DNA of 64,000 bases from Phycicoccus flavus (GCF_004025965.2 NZ_SAYU02000012.1:1-64000), one strand, 5' to 3'. Positions 51,546 through 60,437 are shown, numbered from the stretch's first letter. Numbers and translations are program-made. Notes: generated by a model from the letters alone, not told the origin.

Positions 51546-53339
51546 TCAGGCCGTCGCGGGGCGCAGCCAGACCGTCGTGTCCGGGCCCAGGGTGCCGTCC
51601 TCGCCGAGCGGGCCCGAGGCGAGAAGCACCTCGCCGGCCGGCAGCGGCACGGGGTCGCCACCGACGGTCGTGACGACGAGGACCTCGTCGCCGTCCCGCG
51701 CGGACACCCGGAAGGCGACGACGTGCTCGGAGCACAGCTCGTCCCAGGCCAGCGACGCGCGCCCCAGCCGGTGCTCGCGGCGCAGGCGGAGCAGCGTGCG
51801 GTACAGCTCGAGGGTGGAGCCGGGCACGCCCTCCTGCTGGTCGACCGCGAGGTCGTCGTAGGCCTCGGGCTGCGGCAGCCACGGGTGGTCGCCCGGCCCG
51901 AAGCCCATCGACGGCGCGCCCTTGGTCCACGGGATGGGCACCCGGCAGCCGTCGCGGCCGGTCACCTCGCCGTGGGTGTGGTGGAAGGTGGGGTCCTGGC
52001 GGACCTCGTCCGGCATCGTCGTGTGTTCGGGCAGGCCGAGCTCCTCGCCCTGGTAGACGTACGCACCGCCGGGCAGCGCGAGCATCATGGCCGTCGCCGC
52101 CCGGGCCCGGCGCAGGCCGAGCTCGGCGTCCGGCTGCGGGTCGTCCGCCGCGACGCCGTTGGGGCGGGGGCCGGACTGGTCCAGCCCGAGGCGGGAGGCG
52201 TGCCGGACGACGTCGTGGTTGGACAGCACCCACGTCGTCGGGGCGCCGACGTCGTCGTTGACCCGCAGCGAGGACTCGACGACGGCCGCGAGCGGCGCGG
52301 CGTCCCACGGCGTCTCGAGGAAGGCGAAGTTGAACGCCTGGTGCATCTCGTCGTCGCGGACGTACAGGGCCAGGCGGGTGTCGGGGGTGACCCAGGCCTC
52401 GGCGCAGAGGATGCGGTCGGGGCGGCCGTAGGAGTCAAGGACCGTGCGCCACGCGCGGTAGATGTCGTGGACGCCGTCCTGGTCCCACATGGGGGAGTCC
52501 GAGGTGGCGTTGTGGTCGAGCACCCCGCTCTCCTCGGGCGGCGACCCCTCCTCCTGCGGGCCGTCGTCGGTGACGACGTCGTCGTAGAGGCCGACCTTGC
52601 CGTGCCAGTCGGGCAGGCCGTCGCGCTTGACCAGCCCGTGGGCGACGTCGACGCGGAACCCGTCGACCCCGCGGTCGCACCAGAAGCGCAGGACGGACTC
52701 GAACTCGGCGTGGACCTCCGGGTTCGTCCAGTCCAGGTCCGGCTGGGTGACGTCGAAGAGGTGGAGGTACCACTGCCCGGGCGTCCCGTCGGCCTCGGTG
52801 ACCCGCGACCAGCCGCGGCCGCCGAAGACCGACGGCCAGTTGTTCGGGGGCTGCTCGCCGTCGGTCCCGCGGCCGTCGCGGAAGACGTACCGCGCACGCT
52901 CCGGGCTGCCCGGGCCGGCGGCGAGGGCGGCCCGGAACCACTCGTGCTCGCTGCTCGTGTGGTTCGGGACGAGGTCGACGAGCACCTTCAGGCCGAGCTC
53001 GTGGGCACGCGCGAGCATCGCGTCTGCGTCCTCGAGGGTGCCGAAGCGGGGGTCGATGTCGCGGTAGTCGGCGACGTCGTAGCCGGCGTCGTTCATCGGC
53101 GAGACGTAGAAGGGGCTGAGCCAGACGGCGTCGACGCCCAGCTCGGCGAGGTAGCCGAGCCGTGCGGTGATGCCCGGCAGGTCCCCGATGCCGTCGCCGT
53201 CGGCGTCGGCCCAGGAGCGCGGGTAGATCTGGTAGATGACCGCGTCGCGCCACCACTCCGCGTCCGGGGAGTCGGCGGGGTGGACGAGGGTTCCGGCGGC
53301 GGTCAGGGGCGGCGTGGTCGCAGCGGTCACCCGCCCCAT
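51546..53339 (-). CDS. GH13 alpha-glucosidase (oligo-1,6-/alpha-glucosidase type)
   Basis: 597-residue GH13 enzyme releasing glucose from oligosaccharide ends. IYQIYPRSWADADGDGIGDLP is the subfamily 30-type start, LGVDAVWLSPFYVSPMNDAG and DLVPNHTSSEHEWF follow. Nucleophile Asp in VDGFRVDVAHGLVKRD, acid/base Glu in ILCAEAWVT, stabiliser Asp in VLSNHDVVRHASR. The Val after the nucleophile-region Asp and the GDLPGI motif match alpha-1,4/1,6-glucosidases. No signal peptide, so it acts on imported sugars. Start ATG at 53339; GTG at 53330 is possible since TAGGCA (53343-53348, minus strand) is very close. Confidence 0.9.
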   Translation of the reverse strand: MGRVTAATTPPLTAAGTLVHPADSPDAEWWRDAVIYQIYPRSWADADGDGIGDLPGITARLGYLAELGVDAVWLSPFYVSPMNDAGYDVADYRDIDPRFGTLEDADAMLARAHELGLKVLVDLVPNHTSSEHEWFRAALAAGPGSPERARYVFRDGRGTDGEQPPNNWPSVFGGRGWSRVTEADGTPGQWYLHLFDVTQPDLDWTNPEVHAEFESVLRFWCDRGVDGFRVDVAHGLVKRDGLPDWHGKVGLYDDVVTDDGPQEEGSPPEESGVLDHNATSDSPMWDQDGVHDIYRAWRTVLDSYGRPDRILCAEAWVTPDTRLALYVRDDEMHQAFNFAFLETPWDAAPLAAVVESSLRVNDDVGAPTTWVLSNHDVVRHASRLGLDQSGPRPNGVAADDPQPDAELGLRRARAATAMMLALPGGAYVYQGEELGLPEHTTMPDEVRQDPTFHHTHGEVTGRDGCRVPIPWTKGAPSMGFGPGDHPWLPQPEAYDDLAVDQQEGVPGSTLELYRTLLRLRREHRLGRASLAWDELCSEHVVAFRVSARDGDEVLVVTTVGGDPVPLPAGEVLLASGPLGEDGTLGPDTTVWLRPATA

Positions 53340-53482
53340 CGTTGCCTATCCGCGGCCCGTGGGGGAAACCGGCGCCGGGGTGCTCTCAGCACCCGGTCGG
53401 TGGCTGCTCCGGCGTCGTCGGAAACGGGTCGTGGAGGGTGGGCGCCGTGCCGGTGGCACGTGTGCGGTGTGAGCATGGGTGC

Positions 53483-53842
53483 ATGGCGCGGGGGGCGAGC
53501 CCACGGGGCGGGACGACCCGGCGGACGGCGGTGTGGGCCGTCGTCGCCGCGCTCGTCGGCACCGGCGCCCTCGTCGTCCTCTCGGTGCCCGCGGCGTTCC
53601 TCCTGTGGACCGGCGTGGGCGTCGCCGTCGGCCGGGGGGACCCGACATGGAACGACGGCGAGCAGTACTGGGGGACCGGAACGGGGCTCGTGCTCACGGC
53701 CCTGCTGGCCCTCGGGCAGCTCTCCGGCGCGGGGGCGCTGCGGCGGCGGACCGGGCCGGTCCTCGGGCGCGTGCTCGTGGGGACGTCGGTGCTCGCGGTC
53801 GTCGTCGTCCACGTCCTCGCCGCGGTGGCGTTCGTGGGCTGA
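53483..53842 (+). CDS. Small membrane protein of unknown function
   Basis: 119 residues with three hydrophobic helices: TAVWAVVAALVGTGALVVLS-PAAFLLW, GTGLVLTALLALGQLSGAGA and VLVGTSVLAVVVVHVLAAVA, with a basic N terminus (ARGASPRGGTTRR). ATG at 53483 is preferred over longer in-frame starts because the upstream stretch has no coherent protein. No family recognised. Divergent from the glucosidase. Confidence 0.62.
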   Translation: MARGASPRGGTTRRTAVWAVVAALVGTGALVVLSVPAAFLLWTGVGVAVGRGDPTWNDGEQYWGTGTGLVLTALLALGQLSGAGALRRRTGPVLGRVLVGTSVLAVVVVHVLAAVAFVG

Positions 53843-53870
53843 CGCCCGACGCGGGGCGTCGTCCGAGGAC

Positions 53871-54089
53871 GGTGAAGGTTCCGGGGTCAGGCGAGGAAGC
53901 TCGGGTTCGCGGGGGTTCGGTGGGGCGGCGGAGGTGAAGGTTCCGGGATCAGGCGAGGAAGTTCAGGTTCGCGGGGGTTCGGTGGGGCGGCGAAGGTGAA
54001 GGTTCCGGGATCAGGCGAGGAAGTTCGGGTTCGCGGGGGTTCGGTGGGGCGGCGAAGGTGAAGGTTCCGGGATCAGGCGAGAAAGTTCA
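53871..54089. repeat. 62-bp tandem repeat array (3.5 copies)
   Basis: Units begin GGTGAAGGTTCCGGGATCAG at 53871, 53933, 53995 and a partial fourth at 54057, period exactly 62 bp. Copies differ at a few positions, for example GGGGTCAGG in the first against GGGATCAGG in the others. The last partial copy runs into the stop codon of the globin gene. It fills the convergent gap after the small membrane protein. Confidence 0.93.
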
Positions 54090-54491
54090 GGGGGTGAGGG
54101 GCGGGTGGCCGGCGTGGGGGTCGTCGGCGGTGTTGACGAGCATGTGGGCGGCGCGCAGGAAGTAGTCGCGCATCTGCTCGGCCTGCGGCTCCGGAATCGC
54201 GGCGACCTCGACGGCGTGCAGCATGTGCCGCATCCACCGGTCGCGCATGTCGAGGGTCACCGGGAACGGCGCGTGCCGCATCCGCAGCCGGGGGTGGCCG
54301 CGCTCCTCGCTGTAGGTGCCCGGACCGCCGAAGTACTGGGTGAGGAACATCCGCAGCCGGCGCTCGGCCGGGCCGAGGTCCTCCTCCGGGTACAGCGCGC
54401 GCAGCGGCTCGTCGTCGGCGACGCCCTCGTAGAACGCGCGGACGAGACGCTCGAACGTCGGGGCGCCGCCGACCTCCTCGTACAGGCTCAC
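54087..54491 (-). CDS. glbO: Truncated hemoglobin, group II (GlbO type)
   Basis: 134-residue 2-over-2 globin. It opens SLYEEVGGAPTFERLVRAFY, with VADDEPLRALYPEEDLGPAE, FLTQYFGGPGTYSEERGHPR and LRMRHAPFPVTLDMRDRW, whose His in LRMRHAPF is the distal-pocket/proximal region of group II, and MRHMLHAVEVAA carrying the proximal-helix His. The YFGGPGTYS signature is characteristic of GlbO. Probable oxygen or reactive nitrogen chemistry. GTG at 54491 overlaps the mscS stop (GTGA). The stop lies in the tandem repeat array. Confidence 0.93.
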   Translation of the reverse strand: MSLYEEVGGAPTFERLVRAFYEGVADDEPLRALYPEEDLGPAERRLRMFLTQYFGGPGTYSEERGHPRLRMRHAPFPVTLDMRDRWMRHMLHAVEVAAIPEPQAEQMRDYFLRAAHMLVNTADDPHAGHPPLTP

Positions 54492-55453
54492 GGCTGGGTC
54501 CCGGGTGCGAAGGGCGGCAGCGGCGGGCCCTGGATGCCCTCGGCGTCGAAGGCCTCCTTGGCCCGGGCGCGCAGCTCGCGCTGGACGGCGAACTGCTCGC
54601 CGGCCAGGCACTTGGCGAGCACCTTGATCGTCACCGTCTGCCCGGTGATGGAGTCGACGCCGAGCACGGTCGGCGGCTCGATGAGCTTGGGCTCCCACTC
54701 GGGGTCGGCCGCGAACGTCTCGCACACCCCGCGGACGACGCCGAGGACGCGCGAGATGTCCTCGCGGTAGGACACCGGCAGCTCGACCCAGGCCGCGCCG
54801 TAGCCCTGCGAGCGGTTGCCGATCCGGACGATCTCGCCGTTGCGGACGTACCAGACGACGCCGTCGACGTCCCGCAGCCGGGTGATGCGCAGCGTGACCT
54901 CCTCGATGGTCCCGATGGCCTCGCCGGTGTCGACGACGTCGCCGACGCCGTACTGGTCCTCGAAGATCATGAAGATCCCGGAGAGGAAGTCCTTGACGAG
55001 GCTCTGGGCGCCGAAGCCGATGGCGACCCCGCCGACGCCGGCCGAGGCGAGCAGCGGCCCGAGGGGGAGGCCGATGAGGCCCATGACGGTGAGCCCGGCG
55101 ACGATCCCGATGACGAAGGTCCCGACGCTGCGCAGCAGCGAGCCGACGGTCTGGACCCGGGCGCGGTGCCGCTCGCCGGACAGGCCGGTCGTCGTCTTCA
55201 GCAGGTTCCCCTCGGCGTCGGTCTCGCCGGCCCGCTGGGTGGAGCGCTCGGTCATCCGGGCGACGGTGCGGCCGACGACCCGGTGCAGGGCCCACCGGGC
55301 CACGAGGGCAATGGCGATCGTCGCGAGGACCCGCAGCCCGTCGGACAGCAGCCACTCCTGGGCGCGCTGCGCCGCGGACATGACGACGCGGGCGTCGAGG
55401 ACGGACAGGTCGGGCAGGGTGGTGAGGGCGGTCACGGCCTCAGTCACGGGCAT
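54488..55453 (-). CDS. mscS: MscS-family mechanosensitive channel
   Basis: 321 residues. One N-terminal helix (GLRVLATIAIALVARWALHR), two more up to the pore helix (GTFVIGIVAGLTVMGLIG, then PLLASAGVGGVAIGFGAQSL with the GxxxG-rich pore pattern), and the beta domain start VKDFLSGIFMIFEDQYGVGD VV-like (split here). NRSQGYGAAWVELPVSY and a C-terminal alpha/beta part follow. Opens under membrane tension to release solutes on osmotic downshock. ATG at 55453 has AGGAG 5 nt upstream; the gene overlaps pepN by 14 bp. Confidence 0.92.
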   Translation of the reverse strand: MPVTEAVTALTTLPDLSVLDARVVMSAAQRAQEWLLSDGLRVLATIAIALVARWALHRVVGRTVARMTERSTQRAGETDAEGNLLKTTTGLSGERHRARVQTVGSLLRSVGTFVIGIVAGLTVMGLIGLPLGPLLASAGVGGVAIGFGAQSLVKDFLSGIFMIFEDQYGVGDVVDTGEAIGTIEEVTLRITRLRDVDGVVWYVRNGEIVRIGNRSQGYGAAWVELPVSYREDISRVLGVVRGVCETFAADPEWEPKLIEPPTVLGVDSITGQTVTIKVLAKCLAGEQFAVQRELRARAKEAFDAEGIQGPPLPPFAPGTQP

Positions 55454-57989
55454 CACGCTCCTGGGCGGTCAGGGCGCGCCGCACCGGGTCGCGGTTCTCG
55501 GCGACGAGCCGGCGCAGCGCTGCGGGTGCGGTCGGGTGGTCGGCCAGCCAGCGCTCCGTCGCGTCGAGGAGCTCGCGGTCGGCCAGGGGCAGGGGGTAGA
55601 GGCCGACGACGACGGACTCGACGAGCGCCGAGGAGCCGATGTCGTCGACGGTGTCGAGCATCGCGTGGTAGCGCTCGACGTAGGGGCGGAGCAGGTCCGC
55701 GGGCGTGCCGGGCCGGGCGAAGCCGAGCCCGGTCATCTGGACGACGGCGTTCGTCGTGCCGCGCTGCTCGACGGCGGTGTGCCAGGCGGCGGCCTTGGCC
55801 TCGGCGGTCGGGATCGCGGCCCGGGTCCGGGCGGCGCGCTCGCGTCCGGTGACGGTGTCCTCGCGGGCGAGCTCGGCGTCGATCTCGGCGACGTCGACGT
55901 CGCCGGCCGCGGCCAGCCCGGTGAGCAGGGTCCAGCGCACCTCGAAGTCGACCCGGAGCCCCTCGAGGGGTCCGCTGCCGTCGAGCAGGGCGCGCATCGG
56001 GGTGGGGTCGTCACCGGCGCTGCTGAAGCCGGCGACGGCGGTCACGAGCTGCAGCTGGGCGTCGCTGCCCGGGGCGGCGGACCGCGCGGCCTCCCAGAGC
56101 CGGTCGCGGGTGGAGCAGCGCGTCGCCTCCCGGTGCTCGGGCGCGCAGTAGAAGTGCACGGCGGTCCGCAGCTGACCGAGCAGGGTGCGCAGCAGGGTGG
56201 AGTCGGTCTCGCCGGGGACGGTCGCGAGGACGAGCTCGGCGAACGCGCGCGCACCCATCTCGGCCTCGCGGGTCATGTCCCACGCGGACGCGAGGACGAG
56301 GGTGCGCGGCAGCGAGGAGGTGAAGCCCCGCGGGTGCGCGAGGGCGGTGGCCAGCGACCGCTCGTCGAGCCGGATCTTCGCGTAGGCGAGGTCGTCGTCG
56401 TTGACGAGGAGCAGGTCCGGCTGCGGCCGGCCGACGAGGGCGGGGAGCTCGGTGCGCTCGCCGTCGACGTCGACCTCCAGCAGGTCGGTGCGGCGCAGCG
56501 CGCCGTCCTCGACGTCGTACAGGCCGACGCCCAGCCGGTGCGGGCGCAAGACGCCGACGTCGGTGCAGGTCTGCTCGAGGACCGCGGAGGTGACGCGCCC
56601 GTACTCGTCGACCTCGACCACCGGGCGCAGCGTGTTGACGCCGGCGGTCTCCAGCCAGGCCCTCGACCAGGCGCGCAGGTCGCGCCCGGACGTCCTCTCC
56701 AACGGCACGAGCAGGTCGGCGAGGGTCGTGTTGCCCCACGCGTGCGTGCGGAAGTACTCGCGCAGGCCGTCCCGGAACGCGTCCCGGCCGACGTACGCGA
56801 CGAGCTGCTTGAGCACCGAGGCGCCCTTGGCGTAGGTGATGCCGTCGAAGTTCACCTCGACGTCGCGCAGGTTCTCGATCGGGGCGACGATCGGGTGCGT
56901 CGTCGAGAGCTGGTCCTGGGTGTAGGCCCAGTCCTTCTCGTAGGTGCAGAAGGTCGTCCACGCGTCGGCCCAGTCGGTGGCCTCGGCCTGGCACGTCGTC
57001 GACGCCCACTCGGCGAAGGACTCGTTGAGCCACAGGTCGTTCCACCAGGTCATGGTCACGAGGTCGCCGAACCACATGTGGGCGAGCTCGTGCAGGACGG
57101 TGAGGGCGCGCCGCTCCTCGAGGGCCTCGGTGACGCGGGAGCGGAAGACGTAGGTCTCCGAGATCGTCACGCAACCCGCGTTCTCCATCGCGCCCATGTT
57201 GTACTCCGGCGCGAAGAGCTGGTCGTACTTCTCGAACGGGTAGGCGAGGTCGAACTCCTCCTCGAAGAAGGCGAACCCCTGCTTGGTGAGGCGGAAGAGG
57301 TTGTCGGCGTCGAGGTAGGGGGTGAGGCTGCGGCGGCAGAAGAGCCCGAGCGGCACCTCGCCGCCGCGGGTGCTCACGGAGTCGCGGACGACGTCGTAGG
57401 GCCCGGCCACCAGGGCCGTCACGTAGCTGGAGAGGCGCGGGGTGCGGGCGAAGCGCCACGTCGCACTGCCCTCGCCGGCCGGCTCGGGCTCGGGCGTGGG
57501 CGAGACGGAGACGACCTGCCAGTGCTCCGGCGCCGTGACGGTGAAGGCGAAGGCGGCCTTGAGGTCGGGCTGCTCGAAGACCGGGAACGCGCGACGGCTG
57601 TCCGGCACCTCGAACTGGGTGTAGAGGTACACCTCGCCGTCCACCGGGTCGACGGACCGGTGCAGGCCCTCGCCGAAGTTCGTGTAGCGGCCGGTGGCCC
57701 GCACCGTCACCTCGTTCTCCGCGGCGAGCCCGGTGACGCGCACGCGGCTGTCGGCGTAGTGCGTCGCAGGGTCCAGGGCCGTGCCGTTGACGAGGATCTC
57801 CTCGACCGAGGCGCCGACGAAGTCCAGGAAGGTCTCGGCGCCGGGCTCGGTGCAGGAGAAGCGGATCGTGCTCGTCGTGGCGAACGTCTCGTCCCCCGTC
57901 GTGACGTCCAGCGTGACGTCGTGGGTGTCGACGGTGACGAGCGCGGCGCGGGCCGCGGCCTCGTCACGGGTGAGGTTCGTACCGGGCAC
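55440..57989 (-). CDS. pepN: Aminopeptidase N (M1 family)
   Basis: 849-residue zinc aminopeptidase removing N-terminal residues from peptides. Substrate-anchoring GAMEN at 266-270, zinc-site HELAHMW at 300-306 with the second Glu in LNESFAEW (about 323), and the catalytic Tyr region FDGITYAKGASVLKQL. N-terminal beta-saddle (TLDVTTGDETFATTSTIRF) and C-terminal helical ERAP1-like domain (WTLLTGLAAAGDVDV) are complete. No signal peptide, so cytoplasmic, as for actinobacterial PepN. GTG at 57989 has GAGGAG 6 nt upstream. First gene of pepN-mscS-glbO. Confidence 0.96.
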   Translation of the reverse strand: MPGTNLTRDEAAARAALVTVDTHDVTLDVTTGDETFATTSTIRFSCTEPGAETFLDFVGASVEEILVNGTALDPATHYADSRVRVTGLAAENEVTVRATGRYTNFGEGLHRSVDPVDGEVYLYTQFEVPDSRRAFPVFEQPDLKAAFAFTVTAPEHWQVVSVSPTPEPEPAGEGSATWRFARTPRLSSYVTALVAGPYDVVRDSVSTRGGEVPLGLFCRRSLTPYLDADNLFRLTKQGFAFFEEEFDLAYPFEKYDQLFAPEYNMGAMENAGCVTISETYVFRSRVTEALEERRALTVLHELAHMWFGDLVTMTWWNDLWLNESFAEWASTTCQAEATDWADAWTTFCTYEKDWAYTQDQLSTTHPIVAPIENLRDVEVNFDGITYAKGASVLKQLVAYVGRDAFRDGLREYFRTHAWGNTTLADLLVPLERTSGRDLRAWSRAWLETAGVNTLRPVVEVDEYGRVTSAVLEQTCTDVGVLRPHRLGVGLYDVEDGALRRTDLLEVDVDGERTELPALVGRPQPDLLLVNDDDLAYAKIRLDERSLATALAHPRGFTSSLPRTLVLASAWDMTREAEMGARAFAELVLATVPGETDSTLLRTLLGQLRTAVHFYCAPEHREATRCSTRDRLWEAARSAAPGSDAQLQLVTAVAGFSSAGDDPTPMRALLDGSGPLEGLRVDFEVRWTLLTGLAAAGDVDVAEIDAELAREDTVTGRERAARTRAAIPTAEAKAAAWHTAVEQRGTTNAVVQMTGLGFARPGTPADLLRPYVERYHAMLDTVDDIGSSALVESVVVGLYPLPLADRELLDATERWLADHPTAPAALRRLVAENRDPVRRALTAQERDARD

Positions 57990-58104
57990 GGAGGACTCCT
58001 CGCGGGGTGGTCGGGGGGTGGTCGCCGGCGGGCCGATCGGGCCGCGTCGACCCACCATGGTGTCACGGTCGGGCGCTGCCTCCGAACCGCCCGCGCGTCG
58101 GTGG

Positions 58105-58110
58105 CAGGAT
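58105..58110 (+). promoter_or_regulatory. -10 box for Rv2466c-like gene (leaderless)
   Basis: CAGGAT 6 nt before the GTG at 58117. Confidence 0.45.
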
Positions 58111-58116
58111 GACGAC

Positions 58117-58749
58117 GTGAGCACTTCCACGACTGCGTCCGACCGCGCCTCCGCGGAGTTCTGGTTCGACCCGCTCTGCCCGTGGGCCTGGATGACCTCG
58201 CGCTGGATGGGCGAGGTCCAGAAGGTCCGCGACGTCGACGTCACCTGGTCCGTCATGAGCCTCTCCGTCCTCAACCAGGATCGGGACCTCTCGGAGGACT
58301 ACGACGCCCTCATGGACCGGGGCTGGGGCCCCGTGCGGGTCGTCATCGCCGCCCGGCGCGACCACGGCGACGAGATCGTCAAGCCGCTCTACGACGAGAT
58401 CGGCGCCCGCATCCACCACGAGAAGATGGAGTTCGGCGACGCCGTCGCCGGGGCGCTCGCGGCGCTGGACCTGCCCGCCGACCTCGCGGACGCCGCGCGC
58501 ACCACCGAGTACGACGAGGAGCTGCGCGCCAGCCACCAGCGGGCCATCAACCTCGTCGGCGACGACGTCGGCACCCCGGTCGTCGCCGTCGACGGCGTCG
58601 CCTTCTTCGGTCCCGTCGTCACCCCGGCGCCCAAGGGCGAGGCCGCCGGGCTGCTCTGGGACGGCTGCGTGCTCGTCGCCCGCACCCCCGGCTTCTACGA
58701 GCTGAAGCGCTCGCGCACCGAGGGCCCGATCTTCGACACGGAGGACTGA
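58117..58749 (+). CDS. DsbA-fold oxidoreductase related to mycothiol-dependent nitroreductase Rv2466c
   Basis: 210 residues, thioredoxin-like DsbA fold. The N-terminal EFWFDPLCPWAWMTSRWMGE aligns with the Rv2466c active site, but the second Cys of CPWC is Ala (Cys21-Pro-Trp-Ala24). VMSLSVLNQDRDLSEDYDAL, RGWGPVRVVIAARRDHGD, NLVGDDVGTPVVAVDGVAFF and the ending FYELKRSRTEGPIFD are close to the family. In Mycobacterium the enzyme uses mycothiol to reduce nitro compounds. Presence implies a mycothiol-making organism. 4 bp... spaced 3 bp from rpiB on the same strand. Confidence 0.88.
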   Translation: MSTSTTASDRASAEFWFDPLCPWAWMTSRWMGEVQKVRDVDVTWSVMSLSVLNQDRDLSEDYDALMDRGWGPVRVVIAARRDHGDEIVKPLYDEIGARIHHEKMEFGDAVAGALAALDLPADLADAARTTEYDEELRASHQRAINLVGDDVGTPVVAVDGVAFFGPVVTPAPKGEAAGLLWDGCVLVARTPGFYELKRSRTEGPIFDTED

Positions 58750-58752
58750 GCC

Positions 58753-59223
58753 GTGGCCCGCGTGCACATCGGCGGCGACCACGCCGCGTTCGAGATGCTC
58801 GGCGACCTCGTCGCGTTCCTGGAGTCCGAGGGCCACGACGTCGTCAACCACGGGCCGCACGCGTACGACGCGCTCGACGACTACCCGGTCTACGTGCTGC
58901 GGGCCGCCGAGGCCGTCGCCGCGGAGCCCGACAGCCTCGGCATCGTGCTCGGCGGCTCCGGCAACGGCGAGCAGATGGCGGCCAACAAGGTCAAGGGCCT
59001 GCGGGCCGCACTGTGCTGGGACGAGGAGCTCGCCCGCCTCGCCCGCGAGCACAACGACGCCCGGGTCATCTCCCTCGGAGGCCGGACCACCGACACCGCG
59101 CTCGCCCGGGCCATGGTCCGCACCTTCCTCGCGACGCCGTTCAGCGGCGAGGAGCGGCACGCCCGCCGGATCGCCATGCTCGAGGCCTACGAGGCCGAGG
59201 GCACCCTGCCGCCGCTGCCCTGA
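58753..59223 (+). CDS. rpiB: Ribose-5-phosphate isomerase B
   Basis: 156-residue LacA/RpiB isomerase interconverting ribulose- and ribose-5-phosphate in the pentose phosphate pathway. VHIGGDHAAFEMLGDLVAFL binds phosphate, HGPHAYDALDDYPVYVL and GIVLGGSGNGEQMAANKVKG follow; the catalytic position carries Gly-Ser-Gly-Asn-Gly-Glu with Glu as base as in Mycobacterium, not the Cys of the E. coli enzyme. DARVISLGGRTTDTALA is also conserved. Immediately downstream (3 bp) of the Rv2466c-like gene, hence likely co-transcribed. Confidence 0.94.
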   Translation: MARVHIGGDHAAFEMLGDLVAFLESEGHDVVNHGPHAYDALDDYPVYVLRAAEAVAAEPDSLGIVLGGSGNGEQMAANKVKGLRAALCWDEELARLAREHNDARVISLGGRTTDTALARAMVRTFLATPFSGEERHARRIAMLEAYEAEGTLPPLP

Positions 59224-59333
59224 CCCCGGGACGCCGTGCGACACACCGCCGCTGACCTGCGGCGGTGCTGTGGCGGCGCGCCGCCCGCGGCACTACTGTT
59301 ACCGCGGCCCGGTCGAGCGTCCGAGAGGTGGGC

Positions 59334-60437
59334 ATGAGCCGAACCCCGGGCACCGACGACGGTGCCCCCGACGAGCTGCACCGCTACGTCTTCACCAACC
59401 GGTTCGCGGTGCTCGACGACAGCCGCTACATCATGCCGGCGCTGATCGCCGTCGTCGTGCTGCTCGGCGTCGGGGTGACCCAGGTCCCGGACATCGTGCC
59501 CATCTCGCTCGTCTTCCCCTTCCTCGTCGTCTCCGGCCTGCTGCTCGAGCCGCGCCGCCTCACCGTCGTGCTCGCCGTCGTGGCCGTCGTCGTCGCCGTC
59601 TGGGTGCCGCACTCGCTCCTCGCGCCGCTCCGGGTCGTCGGCGTGCTCGTCGCGGTCGTCGCCGTCATGGGCCTGGTCGTCGTCATCTCCCGCTCCCGCG
59701 CGCGGGTCGGCACCCGCGGGCTGAGCGGTGACCGGATGTTCGCCGAGCTGCGGGACCGGATCTCCTCGGGGGGACGGGTGCCCGCCCTGCCCGCCGGCTG
59801 GTCCGCGACCTCGTGCATCCTCTCCGCGCACGGCGACCGGTTCTCCGGGGACTTCGTCATCGCCCACCTGCACCCGTCCGGCACCCGCCTCGAGGTCGCG
59901 CTCGTCGACGTGTCGGGCAAGGGCACCGGCGCGGGCACCCGCTCCCTGCTGCTGTCCGGCGCGCTCGGCGGGCTGCTCGGGGCCGTGCCGTCCGAGGACT
60001 TCCTGCGCGCGGCGAACGAGTACCTCCTCCGGCAGGGCTGGGAGGAGGGGTTCGCGACGGCCGTCCACCTCGACGTCGACCTGTGCACCGGCAGCTACTC
60101 CACCGCCAGCGCCGGCCACCCCGCCCCCGCGCGCTACACCTCCGGCCGGGCCCGCTGGACCGTGCTCGACGCCGGACGCGGGCCCATCCTCGGCATCGTC
60201 CCGGACGTCGAGTTCCCGAGGCAGCAGGGCAGCCTGGGTCGCGGCGACGCCCTGCTCGTCTACTCCGACGGCGTCATCGAGGCCCGCGACCGCGACCTCA
60301 CCGACGGCATCGACCGGATGCTCGGCGTCGCCGCCATGTCGGTGCTCCGGGAGGGGGACGTGGCCCGCGACGTGTGCGAGTCGGCCCGTTCGGGGGAGGA
60401 TGACGACCGCGCCGCGCTCGCGGTGCGCCGCGTCTGA
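59334..60437 (+). CDS. Membrane-bound PP2C/SpoIIE-type serine phosphatase
   Basis: 367 residues. N-terminal membrane part with three to four helices (MPALIAVVVLLGVGVTQVPD, VVLAVVAVVVAVWVPHSLLA, VVGVLVAVVAVMGLVVVISR) and then a cytoplasmic SpoIIE domain: FSGDFVIAHLHPSG with the metal-binding Asp, ALVDVSGKGTGAGTRSLLL, YSTASAGHPAPARYTSG, and LLVYSDGVIEARDRD. RsbU-like phosphatases of this type release anti-sigma antagonists in stress signalling; no partner gene is adjacent. ATG at 59334 with AGAGG 5 nt upstream; promoter-like TACTGT at about 59295. Confidence 0.9.
   Translation: MSRTPGTDDGAPDELHRYVFTNRFAVLDDSRYIMPALIAVVVLLGVGVTQVPDIVPISLVFPFLVVSGLLLEPRRLTVVLAVVAVVVAVWVPHSLLAPLRVVGVLVAVVAVMGLVVVISRSRARVGTRGLSGDRMFAELRDRISSGGRVPALPAGWSATSCILSAHGDRFSGDFVIAHLHPSGTRLEVALVDVSGKGTGAGTRSLLLSGALGGLLGAVPSEDFLRAANEYLLRQGWEEGFATAVHLDVDLCTGSYSTASAGHPAPARYTSGRARWTVLDAGRGPILGIVPDVEFPRQQGSLGRGDALLVYSDGVIEARDRDLTDGIDRMLGVAAMSVLREGDVARDVCESARSGEDDDRAALAVRRV

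Noticed and set aside
53342-53482. Longer N terminus for the small membrane protein at 53483
   Set aside because: The extra 47 codons are Gly/Cys-rich with no coherent pattern and overlap the glucosidase promoter.
53871-54089. CRISPR array
   Set aside because: The repeats are directly tandem with no unique spacers and no cas genes nearby.
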